Assembly (NCBI RefSeq): GCF_900115145.1
Contig: NZ_FOVL01000019.1
Span: 16,370 to 66,079 of the forward strand
Reading direction: 5' to 3'
DNA: 49,710 nucleotides
Source: Salegentibacter flavus
GTDB taxonomy: Bacteria > Bacteroidota > Bacteroidia > Flavobacteriales > Flavobacteriaceae
Shown here: positions 14,709 to 23,562 of the stretch, in pieces
Numbering within the stretch: position 1 is the stretch's first letter
Layout of the letters: the number at the start of each line of letters is the position of its first letter
Notes under the pieces: model-generated
The model's database searches: none
What the model saw: only the letters and a program-made list of their open reading frames with translations
Told to the model about the DNA's origin: nothing
Position numbers and translations under genes: made by a program

Positions 14709-16508
14709 ATGACAGCTATTAAAAACATTGCAATTATTGCTCACGTTGACCACGGAAAAACCACCCTGGTTGATAAAATAATGTATCATTGTCGCTTGTT
14801 TCGCGACAATCAAAACACCGGGGATCTTATCCTTGACAGTAACGATCAGGAGCGGGAACGCGGAATCACTATTACTTCTAAAAACGTTTCTGTAGTATAT
14901 AAAGACACTAAGATTAACATAATTGATACTCCTGGTCACGCCGATTTTGGTGGAGAAGTAGAAAGGGTATTGAATATGGCCGATGGGGTATTGCTTTTGG
15001 TAGATGCCTTTGAAGGTCCTATGCCTCAAACCCGTTTTGTACTTCAAAAAGCTATCGACCTGGGGCTTAAGCCTTGTGTTGTGGTGAATAAAGTAGATAA
15101 GCCAAACTGTACTCCCGAAGAAGTTCATGAGAAGGTTTTTGACCTGATGTTTGAACTTGGAGCTGAAGAATGGCAGCTTGATTTTCCAACTGTTTACGGT
15201 TCTGCCCTGAATAACTGGATGAGCGACGATCCGAATGTTAAAACCGAAAATATAGAGCCACTTTTAGATATGGTTCTTGAACATATTCCTTCTCCGAAGA
15301 TTGAGGAAGGAAGCACACAAATGCTAATCACTTCTTTAGACTTTTCTTCCTTCACCGGAAGAATAGCCATTGGACGACTTCAACGTGGAACTCTGAAAGA
15401 AGGAATGCCGGTTTCGCTTGTAAAACGAGACGGATCCATTAAAAAAACCAGAATAAAGGAACTTTTTACTTTTGAAGGTCTTGGCCGTTTAAAGGTACAG
15501 GAAGTGCAGGCGGGTGATATTTGTGCCCTGGTTGGGCTGGAAGGTTTCGAGATTGGTGATACCATCGCCGATATTGAAAACCCGGAAGGTCTTAAAACCA
15601 TTGCTATCGATGAGCCTACAATGAGTATGTTGTTCACGATCAATGATTCTCCTTTCTTCGGAAAAGACGGAAAATTCGTGACCTCAAGACACATCAAGGA
15701 ACGTTTGACCAAGGAATTGGAAAAGAATCTTGCTCTTAGGGTTGAAGAAACCGATAGTGCCGATAAATTTTTGGTTTATGGACGTGGAGTTATGCACCTT
15801 TCTGTTTTGATCGAAACGATGAGAAGAGAAGGTTACGAACTTCAGATTGGTCAGCCGCAGGTGATCATCAAGGAAATTGACGGAGTGAAAAGCGAGCCGG
15901 TGGAGGAACTTACTATTGATCTTCCGGAAGAAGTTTCAGGAAAAGCCGTGGAAATGGTGACGATGAGAAAAGGGGAGATGCTTAGTATGGAAACCCGTGG
16001 CGACCGTATGATCATTCAGTTTATGATCCCTTCAAGGGGAATAATCGGGATGAGAAACCAGTTGCTTACTGCAACTGCCGGAGAGGCAATTATGGCGCAT
16101 CGTTTTAAGGAATATCAGCCATTAAAAGGTGGAATTCCGCAGCGACAAAACGGTTCTCTTATCTCTATGGAAAGAGGAAAGGCTATTCCTTATTCTATCG
16201 ATAAGCTCCAGGATCGCGGTAAATTTTTCGTAGATCCGGGTGAAGATATTTATGAAGGTCAGGTTATTGGTGAAAATTCACGTCAGGATGATATGGCTGT
16301 AAATATTACCAAAACCAAGAAACTTTCTAACGTACGTTCATCAGGTGCAGATGATAAGGCTAAGATCGTACCGGCAGTTAAGTTCTCGCTGGAAGAAGCA
16401 CTGGAATATATTCAGAAAGATGAGTATGTTGAGGTAACTCCAAAGCATATTAGACTTAGAAAGATCTACCTCACAGAGAACGAGCGGAAGAGAAATAAAA
16501 TAGTTTAA
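14709..16508 (+). CDS. typA: translational GTPase TypA/BipA
   Basis: 599 aa, the family's usual length. A ribosome-associated GTPase of the EF-G class that helps 50S assembly and growth under stress. Its GTPase motifs are G1 AHVDHGKTT (about 11-19), switch I RERGITI, G3 DTPGHADFGG, G4 NKVDKP. Domain II, the EF-G-like domains III and V (GRGVMHLSVLIETMRREGYE, PSRGIIGMRNQLLTAT) and the BipA-specific C-terminal domain ending EALEYIQKDEYVEVTPKHIR all follow in order. Monocistronic, with a promoter box upstream and a hairpin terminator downstream. Confidence 0.98.
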   Translation: MTAIKNIAIIAHVDHGKTTLVDKIMYHCRLFRDNQNTGDLILDSNDQERERGITITSKNVSVVYKDTKINIIDTPGHADFGGEVERVLNMADGVLLLVDAFEGPMPQTRFVLQKAIDLGLKPCVVVNKVDKPNCTPEEVHEKVFDLMFELGAEEWQLDFPTVYGSALNNWMSDDPNVKTENIEPLLDMVLEHIPSPKIEEGSTQMLITSLDFSSFTGRIAIGRLQRGTLKEGMPVSLVKRDGSIKKTRIKELFTFEGLGRLKVQEVQAGDICALVGLEGFEIGDTIADIENPEGLKTIAIDEPTMSMLFTINDSPFFGKDGKFVTSRHIKERLTKELEKNLALRVEETDSADKFLVYGRGVMHLSVLIETMRREGYELQIGQPQVIIKEIDGVKSEPVEELTIDLPEEVSGKAVEMVTMRKGEMLSMETRGDRMIIQFMIPSRGIIGMRNQLLTATAGEAIMAHRFKEYQPLKGGIPQRQNGSLISMERGKAIPYSIDKLQDRGKFFVDPGEDIYEGQVIGENSRQDDMAVNITKTKKLSNVRSSGADDKAKIVPAVKFSLEEALEYIQKDEYVEVTPKHIRLRKIYLTENERKRNKIV

Positions 16509-16525
16509 GATAATTAATAATAAAG

Positions 16526-16557
16526 GACGCCATAGCAACAGCTGCGGCGTCTTTTTT
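16526..16557 (+). terminator. typA terminator
   Basis: GACGCC at 16526-16531 pairs with GGCGTC at 16546-16551, followed by a run of six T. The T-run merges into the next gene's promoter box. Confidence 0.75.
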
Positions 16558-16564
16558 ATTTTTG
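16557..16564 (+). promoter_or_regulatory. promoter -7 box of the YgjV-like gene
   Basis: TATTTTTG, a TAnnTTTG match, ending 7 bp before the ATG at 16572. Transcription would start at or within a few bases of the start codon. The box overlaps the end of the typA terminator. Confidence 0.45.
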
Positions 16565-16571
16565 CTGAAAT

Positions 16572-16829
16572 ATGGAAATATTAGGAATTAGTCTTACCGA
16601 TTGGATTGGCTATATCGCCTCCTTTTTTGTGGCGATATCTTTCTTTATGAAAAACATCATCACGCTTAGGATCGTGAATTCCATTGGCTGTATTGCTTTT
16701 ATAATTTACGGAGTATTGATAGATTCGTGGCCGGTAATTGCCACCAATGCCATAATTGTTGGAGTGAATATTTATTACCTGTTCATCCATAAGACTACTC
16801 GCGTACTGGCAGATGAAGTAAAGCCATAG
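16572..16829 (+). CDS. YgjV-like small inner-membrane protein
   Basis: 85 aa with three membrane segments: WIGYIASFFVAISFFM, LRIVNSIGCIAFIIYGVLI and VIATNAIIVGVNIYYLF. The pattern of an N-terminal membrane helix, a KN.. TLR turn and a VNxxG-containing helix fits the YgjV (Imp-YgjV) family, of unknown function. Similar short flavobacterial proteins are often mislabelled uroporphyrinogen decarboxylase; nothing here supports that name. Confidence 0.7.
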   Translation: MEILGISLTDWIGYIASFFVAISFFMKNIITLRIVNSIGCIAFIIYGVLIDSWPVIATNAIIVGVNIYYLFIHKTTRVLADEVKP

Positions 16830-16932
16830 CCCTACGACTTCAGAAGGGGAGTGGAAGACTGTTCTCAGAATTATTACCTATATCCTGCTAGCTGGCAGCA
16901 CTTTGATTTTAAAGGAATTGGGCTGGGGGCTT

Positions 16933-17616
16933 CTAAACCGATTTCTGTACCACCTCAAATACCCTTTGCCCGTCACATTTCAAGGTTTTAGAAGGATATT
17001 TCAGTAAGAGCGCATAATCGTGTGTGGCCATTAAAATAGTATTGCCGTTCTTGCTTATCTCCTGAAGCACTTCCATCACTTCTACTGAAGTTTGAGTGTC
17101 GAGATTCCCCGTTGGCTCGTCGGCCAGAATGAGTTCCGGGTCATTAAGCAGTGCTCTCGCAATAGCCACTCGTTGTTGTTCTCCTCCTGAAAGCTGATAT
17201 GGATATTTAAATCCTTTGCTTTTCATTCCAACTTTATCCAGTACCTCATCGATCTTATGTTCTATCGCTTTCTGATCTTTCCACCCAGTGGCTTTAAGTA
17301 CAAAAAGCAGGTTATTTTTTATATTGCGGTCGGTGAGTAGTTTAAAATCCTGGAATACTACTCCCAGTTTCCGGCGTAAATAGGGAATATCCTTTTCCTT
17401 AAGGGTTCTAAGGTTATAGTCTACTATGGTGCCTTCGCCTTCGGTAAGGGGGAGGTCCCCGTAAAGGGTTTTCATAAAACTACTTTTTCCCGTTCCGGTC
17501 TTACCGATAAGGTACACAAACTCACCTTTGTTTACGGTTACATCAACCTCTGATAAAATAAGGCTTTCCCGTTGATAAATTGCGGCATTTTTAAGGTCCA
17601 GGATGGTCTCTGACAT
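16933..17616 (-). CDS. ftsE: cell-division ABC ATPase FtsE
   Basis: 227 aa, the length of FtsE. With the membrane partner FtsX it couples ATP hydrolysis to septal peptidoglycan hydrolase activation. Walker A is GKTGTGKSS (38-46), the signature [15 protein letters not shown] (about 143-157), Walker [13 protein letters not shown], and the switch His is in [21 protein letters not shown] is characteristic of FtsE rather than of the closely related LolD. ftsX is not adjacent, which is usual in Bacteroidota. Monocistronic here and divergent from the DsrE-fold gene. Confidence 0.93.
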   Translation of the reverse strand: MSETILDLKNAAIYQRESLILSEVDVTVNKGEFVYLIGKTGTGKSSFMKTLYGDLPLTEGEGTIVDYNLRTLKEKDIPYLRRKLGVVFQDFKLLTDRNIKNNLLFVLKATGWKDQKAIEHKIDEVLDKVGMKSKGFKYPYQLSGGEQQRVAIARALLNDPELILADEPTGNLDTQTSVEVMEVLQEISKNGNTILMATHDYALLLKYPSKTLKCDGQRVFEVVQKSV

Positions 17617-17764
17617 AGATTTATGATTTAAGGGTAAAAGTAAGAACTAATTTTACATAGTCAAACAGGTTAAAGCCTAAGATTGTTTCTGAATAACGGG
17701 AATAATAAAATTGAAATTGTGAAAAACAATTGCTTATTTTTATAGTCTGTAAATACCAAACTCT

Positions 17765-18337
17765 ATGAAACCAGTATTATTAGTAATCGTAACTCTTATT
17801 TTTTCCATTAATTTTACATCAGCCCAGAAAGCTGATGCCTTGCACCCTATTGTTAAAGGTTTTGGAGGCGTCTATGAGATCGAGGATGCAGTTGAGATAC
17901 CTGAAAATAAAAAAACGAAGATCCTGGTTGATCTGATAAAGGCCGAAACCAACAGAGGTAACCCCGCTGCTGAACCTGATTTCTCGAAACCCATCTGGGG
18001 ACTTATAAATACTGCTCGTTTATTAAACCTACACGGCGTTGGGGGAGTATCAAAGGAAAATCTGGAAGTTATTGTGGTGGTTCATGGGACAGCAGTAATG
18101 TCTCTTTTCGAGGATAAATCCTATCAGGAATTTTTCGAAACCAAATACGATAATCCAAATCTGCCAATCCTGGATGCATTGCACGAAGCCGGAGTCAGGG
18201 TTGTGGTGTGCGGACAATCTCTTTTAGCCAGAGATATTAAAAAAGACCAATTATTCGAACATACAGAAATAGCACTTTCAGCATTAACTACAATCTCCAA
18301 AAGAGTGCAGGAGGGTTACGTGGTTTACAATTTTTAA
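17765..18337 (+). CDS. periplasmic DsrE-fold protein
   Basis: 190 aa with a signal peptide (MKPVLLVIVTLIFSINFTSAQ). The mature part contains ILVDLIKAETNRG, GLINTARLLNLHGVGGV, VIVVVHGTAVMSLF and a late VRVVVCGQSLLAR. This is the DsrE/DsrF-like alpha-beta fold; the cysteine in VVVCGQ lies where sulfur-relay family members carry theirs. Secreted members of this family are common in Bacteroidota and uncharacterised. Transcribed alone, ending at the terminator at 18416-18459. Confidence 0.8.
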   Translation: MKPVLLVIVTLIFSINFTSAQKADALHPIVKGFGGVYEIEDAVEIPENKKTKILVDLIKAETNRGNPAAEPDFSKPIWGLINTARLLNLHGVGGVSKENLEVIVVVHGTAVMSLFEDKSYQEFFETKYDNPNLPILDALHEAGVRVVVCGQSLLARDIKKDQLFEHTEIALSALTTISKRVQEGYVVYNF

Positions 18338-18415
18338 TCAGGCTTAAATATCTGGCTGATAGATAGCTGTATTTTTCTTATTAAGTTTATTTCTTTTAAC
18401 TCCTTGCTTCATTCA

Positions 18416-18459
18416 GGATTATCCTTTCCGGAAGCAAAGGAGGAAATCCTATTTTTTTG
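18416..18459 (+). terminator. terminator of the DsrE-fold gene
   Basis: AGGAT...ATCCT and TCCTTT...AAAGGA arms form a long imperfect stem (18416-18451), followed by a run of seven T. Confidence 0.7.
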
Positions 18460-18510
18460 CTCTTAACATAATTATCACTTTAAACCTGCGTTAATAAAGC
18501 AGCGTTTAAA

Positions 18511-18518
18511 TATCTTTG
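18511..18518 (+). promoter_or_regulatory. promoter -7 box for the TPR-barrel pair
   Basis: TATCTTTG, 24 bp before the ATG of the TPR gene; perfect TAnnTTTG. Confidence 0.6.
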
Positions 18519-18541
18519 AACATCAACTTAAATAAATATTC

Positions 18542-21500
18542 ATGAGACTTAACAAGGCATTCCTGCTTATTGCTTTCCTTTTTCTCTCTGTTTCGGGAAT
18601 CGCACAGCAGTCGGCAGCTTATACTCACGAGCTGGCCGATTTTAACCGTGCGCTCGAGCTTTATAACAATCAACAATATCTTGCTGCCCAAAACCTTTTT
18701 GATGAGGTAATGGATGAGACCGAAGACGAAAAGATAAAAGGCGATTGCGCTTACTATATCGCCAATGCTGCGGTTCGGCTCAATCAACCCGGTGCCGACA
18801 GGCTAATGGAGCGCTTTGTAACCCGCTATCCAACCAGCACAAAAACCAATACAGCCTATATTGATGTAGCCGATTATTATTTCGAAACCGGAAAATATTC
18901 ACTTGCCCGTAAATGGTATGATAAGGTAGATGAGAATAGCATGAGCCGTAAAGACCGCGAACGCTATTATTTCAATAATGGATATGCTTATTTTAGAGCA
19001 AATCAGTATGATCAGGCAAAAACCTACCTGGAGCGGGTGCGCGATTCCCAGGAATATGGTTCCCAGGCGAAATATTACATAGGTTATATGGCCTATGAAG
19101 GTGATGATTACGAAGAAGCCAACGAAAATTTTGAACAGGTTAAAGACAACGATCGCTACAGCGAAAACCTTTCATACTTCCAGGCCGATATGAACTTCAA
19201 ACTGGGGAATTTTGAGGAAGCCATTAAATTAGGGAAAGAGCAACTGCCAAATTCAACAAGGATAGAACAATCTGAACTTAATAAAATAATTGGGGAAAGT
19301 TATTTCAACCTTCAGCAATATGAGGAGGCTATTCCTTATCTGAAGGAGTATCGCGGAATGCGTGGAAAGTGGAATAACACCGATTACTATCAACTTGGAT
19401 ATGCCTATTACAAGCAGGGCGATTATGAGAAGGCGGTTTCAGAATTCAATAAAATCGTTGATGGTAAAAATGCCGTGGCTCAAAATGCCTACTATAACCT
19501 GGCCCAGAGTTACCTGAATCTGGACAAGAAGCAGGAGGCATTAAACGCTTTCAAAAATGCCAGTGAAATGGACTTTGATGCTAAAATAAAAGAAGATGCG
19601 CATCTTAATTACGCCAAACTCAGCTATGAGATTGGAAATTCCTATGAGAGTCCTTCGCAGGTGCTTATTACTTTCCTGGAAACCTATCCTGAATCTGAAG
19701 CAAAGCCTGAAGTTGAAACCTTGCTCATAGATTCTTTTATCACCTCAAAGAATTATGAGGAAGCGATGCGACTTTTGGAGAACAACCGCAACTTCAGCGA
19801 TAAGCAGGCTTACCAGAAAGTAGCTTACTACTACGGTTTGGAGCTTTATGAAGAAGGAGACTATCAGGAAGCTATCAAAAACTTTGAAAAGGCTCTGTCT
19901 GAACCACGCAATCCGAAGATCACTGCGCAGTCAACCTACTGGAAAGCTGAGAGTGAATTCAGCATTAACCGAATTGACGATGCGATCATTGGGTACCGGG
20001 AATTTAGTGGAATGAGCGCAGCCCAGGGCACCCCTGAAATGGAAAATTTAGACTATAATCTTGGTTACGCTTATTTCAAAAAAAATGAATATGCCCGTGC
20101 TGCCGATTACTTCAAGAAATACTCTTCAGATAATTCCAAGGATAGCGCAAGGAGAAATGACGCCTTGTTAAGGCTTGGGGATAGTTATTTTGTGACCAGT
20201 CAATACTGGCCGGCAATGGAAGCTTACAATAAGGCAATAGATAATAATGTCTCGAACAGCGATTATGCAGCTTTTCAGAAAGCGATCAGCTACGGATTTG
20301 TAGGGAGAAACGAGACAAAGATCGAGGAATTAAACAGTTTTGTAAACCGGTACTCCCGTTCATCTTACCGCGATGATGCTTTGTACGAATTGGGGAACAC
20401 TTATGTGGCGATGAACAATACTTCCCAGGCTATTCAGGCTTATGATAGATTGATCAGGGATGTTTCAGGAAGTTCTTTCGTACCGAAAGCTATGCTGAGA
20501 AAAGCTTTGATCTATTATAATTCAGATCAGGGTGAAAAGGCGCTTACCGACCTGAAGAGGATTGTAAACGATTATCCAAATACTCCTGAAGCGATGCAGG
20601 CCGTTTCTACCGCAAGGATGGTATACGTAGATCTTGGGCGTACCGATGAATATGCCAACTGGGTTAGAAATGTAGATTTCGTTGAGGTGACTGATGCCGA
20701 TCTTGACAATACAACCTATGAGGCTGCCGAGAATCAGTATTTTAACAACAATAATGAACGAGCCATCAGCGGTTTTGAGAAATACCTTCAGAGCTTCCCA
20801 AATGGGATTCACTCGATTAATGCTAATTTCTATCTCGCCCAGCTTTATTACCGCCAGGGCAGCAAAGACAAGTCTGAAAGGCATTATGAATTCGTGGTGA
20901 ACAAACCTAAGAACGAATTCACCGAGCAGTCTTTAGCGAGATTATCAGAGATCAAACTGGGAAAAAGTCAGTACAACGAGGCTGTGCCCTTACTGGAAAG
21001 ACTTGAAAAAGAGGCCTCTTCCGAAGAGAACAGGATCTACGCCCAGTCTAATTTGATGAAATCTTACGATGAACTGAATAGACCCGATTTAGCGGCTTCC
21101 TACGCCGAAAAAGTGCTTGGTAATTCACAAGCCGATACCCGTGCAAAAACTGATGCGCAACTAATCGTTGCCCGTTCGGCTATTAAAAATGGGGATGAAG
21201 CCCGTGCTAAAGCCGCATATGCTGAAGTGCAAAAGAATGCAACTGGAGAACTAGCTGCCGAAGCGCTGTATTATGATGCCTACTTTAAACATAAAGCCGG
21301 GAATTATGAAGCCTCTAATGCTGCAGTACAAATTCTTGCAAAGGATTTCTCAGGCTATAAGCGTTGGGGCGCAAAAGGCCTCGTGCTGATGGGTAAAAAC
21401 TTTTACCAGCTTGATGATGCCTACCAGGCCACCTATATCCTGGAGAATGTGATCAATAATTTTGAGAACTATCCGGACATCGTGCAGGAAGCCAGAACCG

Positions 21501-21562
21501 AACTATCACGTATAAAAGCTGAAGAGGCCAAAACCAACTCTTCAGTAGAAACAAATAATTAA
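18542..21562 (+). CDS. large periplasmic tetratricopeptide-repeat protein
   Basis: 1006 aa with a signal peptide ending near SGIAQQ and no lipobox. Nearly the whole mature chain is TPR repeats: recurrent patterns such as GYAYYKQGDYEKAVSEFNKI, AYYNLAQSYLNLDKKQEALN, GNTYVAMNNTSQAIQAYDRL and FYLAQLYYRQGSKDKSERHY recur at about 34-residue spacing, with well over a dozen visible. It would be an all-helical scaffold in the periplasm. The gene is followed after 22 bp by a beta-barrel gene in the same direction. Gliding and secretion lipoproteins such as SprE are also TPR-rich but shorter and lipidated. A scaffold or assembly role is inferred. Confidence 0.9.
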   Translation: MRLNKAFLLIAFLFLSVSGIAQQSAAYTHELADFNRALELYNNQQYLAAQNLFDEVMDETEDEKIKGDCAYYIANAAVRLNQPGADRLMERFVTRYPTSTKTNTAYIDVADYYFETGKYSLARKWYDKVDENSMSRKDRERYYFNNGYAYFRANQYDQAKTYLERVRDSQEYGSQAKYYIGYMAYEGDDYEEANENFEQVKDNDRYSENLSYFQADMNFKLGNFEEAIKLGKEQLPNSTRIEQSELNKIIGESYFNLQQYEEAIPYLKEYRGMRGKWNNTDYYQLGYAYYKQGDYEKAVSEFNKIVDGKNAVAQNAYYNLAQSYLNLDKKQEALNAFKNASEMDFDAKIKEDAHLNYAKLSYEIGNSYESPSQVLITFLETYPESEAKPEVETLLIDSFITSKNYEEAMRLLENNRNFSDKQAYQKVAYYYGLELYEEGDYQEAIKNFEKALSEPRNPKITAQSTYWKAESEFSINRIDDAIIGYREFSGMSAAQGTPEMENLDYNLGYAYFKKNEYARAADYFKKYSSDNSKDSARRNDALLRLGDSYFVTSQYWPAMEAYNKAIDNNVSNSDYAAFQKAISYGFVGRNETKIEELNSFVNRYSRSSYRDDALYELGNTYVAMNNTSQAIQAYDRLIRDVSGSSFVPKAMLRKALIYYNSDQGEKALTDLKRIVNDYPNTPEAMQAVSTARMVYVDLGRTDEYANWVRNVDFVEVTDADLDNTTYEAAENQYFNNNNERAISGFEKYLQSFPNGIHSINANFYLAQLYYRQGSKDKSERHYEFVVNKPKNEFTEQSLARLSEIKLGKSQYNEAVPLLERLEKEASSEENRIYAQSNLMKSYDELNRPDLAASYAEKVLGNSQADTRAKTDAQLIVARSAIKNGDEARAKAAYAEVQKNATGELAAEALYYDAYFKHKAGNYEASNAAVQILAKDFSGYKRWGAKGLVLMGKNFYQLDDAYQATYILENVINNFENYPDIVQEARTELSRIKAEEAKTNSSVETNN

Positions 21563-21584
21563 AAGTCACTCAATCTACCTGAAT

Positions 21585-23321
21585 ATGAATAAAGTTTCGA
21601 TAAAAGGAAGTCTGTTTTTAAGTTTATTCTTGCTAAGCGGAGTTCTTTTTGCCCAGGACCCCATTGGAAGTGAAACCGTTACAGTAATAAAGCCATACAC
21701 TCCCGAGGTGGGGGATGCCAATAAAATAAGAGAAAGTCCGGTTCGTGCAGATTCAGTTGATCTGGAAAAGAAGCCGGTGAAGTACAGCATATTTTCTGTG
21801 CCGGTTGCTTCAACTTTCACCCCTTCCAAGGGACGTGCTACAACGGTGGAACGATCCAGGCCAGTAAAAGTTTACGATAATTACGCTAGCCTTGGCTTCG
21901 GAAATTACACCAATGTCCTTGCTGAGTTTTACAGTAACCTGGAGGTTAACCGAAGCGATAACTTCGGGATTTATCTTCGCCACAACTCTTCTCAGGGAGG
22001 AATAGACGGGGTTGTTCTGGAGAATAAGTTCTATGATACCGAAATGAACCTCAGTTATACCTCCCGCAACCGTGATATGGGTTGGAAAACTGAGGTGGGA
22101 GGAGAACACCAGTTGTTTAACTGGTATGGGCTGGATCCATCGGCTAACCTGAGCGATAACCAGATTGCAGCCATAGATCCTAAGCAGAATTACTATTCGG
22201 TGTATGCAGGCGGGGAAGTTGAACTTTACGATTCTTTCTTCGATAATGCTGAAGCTACTTTCAGGCATACGGGTGATTCCTATAAAACAGCCGAGAACCA
22301 TCTGGATGCCACAGGTACTTTTGAATTCAATATTGCCGATGAGCTTATCACCACAAATATCTATGCCGATATTTTAAATATGAAATTTGAGGAGACCTAT
22401 TTCAACAGCGCTTCAGGCATGGATCACACCTTTATGAATTTCGGTATAAATCCGAGTTTGTTGGTGTTGAGAGATGATCTTACCCTGGATCTTGGCCTGG
22501 CCTTCTTTTACAGTTTGGATGCTGAGAATTCAGACAATAATTTTTATATCTACCCAAGAGTTTCAGCGAGCTATCGCCTGGCGGGGGAATATTTTACGGC
22601 CTATGCCGGGATAGAAGGAGATCTGGAGCAAAACACCTATTATAATTTTGTTCAGCAAAACCCATATGTGTCGCCAAATACAGAGATACGACCTACCAAT
22701 AAGGAATACAATGGCTACGTTGGAGCCAAAGGTAAGTTGAGCAATAGTATAGGCTATAACCTGAGAGGTAGTTATATCTCTGAACTCGATAAGAGTTTAT
22801 TCCGAAGAAATCCTTACGGGAGTATTGATAATGACAATGACTACACCTACGGAAACTCATTTAATGTGCGTTATGATGATGTGAGAACTCTTTCGGTTTT
22901 TGGGGAGTTAAGCGTGGATGTGAATCGCGATTTCAGACTTGCGATAAACGCTGAAGCTTTTGATTATTCTACCGATACTGAAACCGAGGCCTGGAACCTG
23001 CCTGATTTAAAAGCTTCATTAACCGCCGATTACCAGATCACCGAAAAATGGTATGCTGGAACTAATATTTTCTACGTTGGTGAGAGAAAGGATTTGCGCA
23101 GTTTTGGAGATCCGCAGCTAATGGACACCGCACCGGAAACCATCAACCTGGATTCCTATCTTGATTTGAATGCGCATTTGGGGTATCGATTTAACGATCA
23201 GCTTTCAGCTTTTGTAAAAGGGAGTAACCTATTGAATAATGATTATATGCGCTGGACTAATTTCCAGGTGCAGGGCCTTCAGGTCCTGGCAGGGGTAACT
23301 TATAAATTCGATTTCCAATAA
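21585..23321 (+). CDS. outer-membrane beta-barrel protein with TonB-receptor-like strands
   Basis: 578 aa with a signal peptide ending near GVLFAQD. An N-terminal segment has TVIKPYTPEVGDANKI and KYSIFSVPVASTF before the barrel. The barrel consists of about 20 strands with periplasmic turns and TonB-dependent-receptor-like end strands (SAFVKGSNLLNNDYMRWTNF, then VLAGVTYKFDFQ), but there is no plug domain or carboxypeptidase-like domain. It is probably not a classic TonB-dependent importer. It is co-transcribed with the TPR gene and ends at the terminator near 23344. The N-terminal strip may contact the TPR scaffold; this is inferred. Confidence 0.85.
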   Translation: MNKVSIKGSLFLSLFLLSGVLFAQDPIGSETVTVIKPYTPEVGDANKIRESPVRADSVDLEKKPVKYSIFSVPVASTFTPSKGRATTVERSRPVKVYDNYASLGFGNYTNVLAEFYSNLEVNRSDNFGIYLRHNSSQGGIDGVVLENKFYDTEMNLSYTSRNRDMGWKTEVGGEHQLFNWYGLDPSANLSDNQIAAIDPKQNYYSVYAGGEVELYDSFFDNAEATFRHTGDSYKTAENHLDATGTFEFNIADELITTNIYADILNMKFEETYFNSASGMDHTFMNFGINPSLLVLRDDLTLDLGLAFFYSLDAENSDNNFYIYPRVSASYRLAGEYFTAYAGIEGDLEQNTYYNFVQQNPYVSPNTEIRPTNKEYNGYVGAKGKLSNSIGYNLRGSYISELDKSLFRRNPYGSIDNDNDYTYGNSFNVRYDDVRTLSVFGELSVDVNRDFRLAINAEAFDYSTDTETEAWNLPDLKASLTADYQITEKWYAGTNIFYVGERKDLRSFGDPQLMDTAPETINLDSYLDLNAHLGYRFNDQLSAFVKGSNLLNNDYMRWTNFQVQGLQVLAGVTYKFDFQ

Positions 23322-23343
23322 AGCATTTCTTCATTAAAATTTA

Positions 23344-23374
23344 AAAGCATTCCGGTTTTTGGGATGCTTTTTTA
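23344..23374 (+). terminator. terminator after the TPR-barrel pair
   Basis: AAAGCATTCC pairs with GGGATGCTTT (one G-U), closed by a short loop and followed by a T-run. The remaining gap to 23562 is AT-rich; TAATATTG at 23515-23522 is a weak -7 candidate for the next gene. Confidence 0.75.
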
Positions 23375-23562
23375 TTTTAAATCATATATAATTTTAAAGA
23401 ATTCCGGATTATTTCTGTATTTCATATGGTATTTTTCTGGAATTCAGGATTTTATTGTTTTTCCGCAGTTACATTACTTAACATTTAGGCAACATTAATA
23501 ACTAAAAAATAACATAATATTGCATCGCATAAATTTTAACCTATTTCTATTCCCAAATTTAA

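Noticed and set aside
14625-15128. 167-codon minus-strand ORF inside typA
   Set aside because: It is antisense to clear GTPase motifs, has no recognisable family and typA explains the codon constraints.
16572-16829. Name uroporphyrinogen decarboxylase for the 85-aa protein
   Set aside because: That enzyme is about 340 aa and soluble; this is a three-helix membrane protein of YgjV type.
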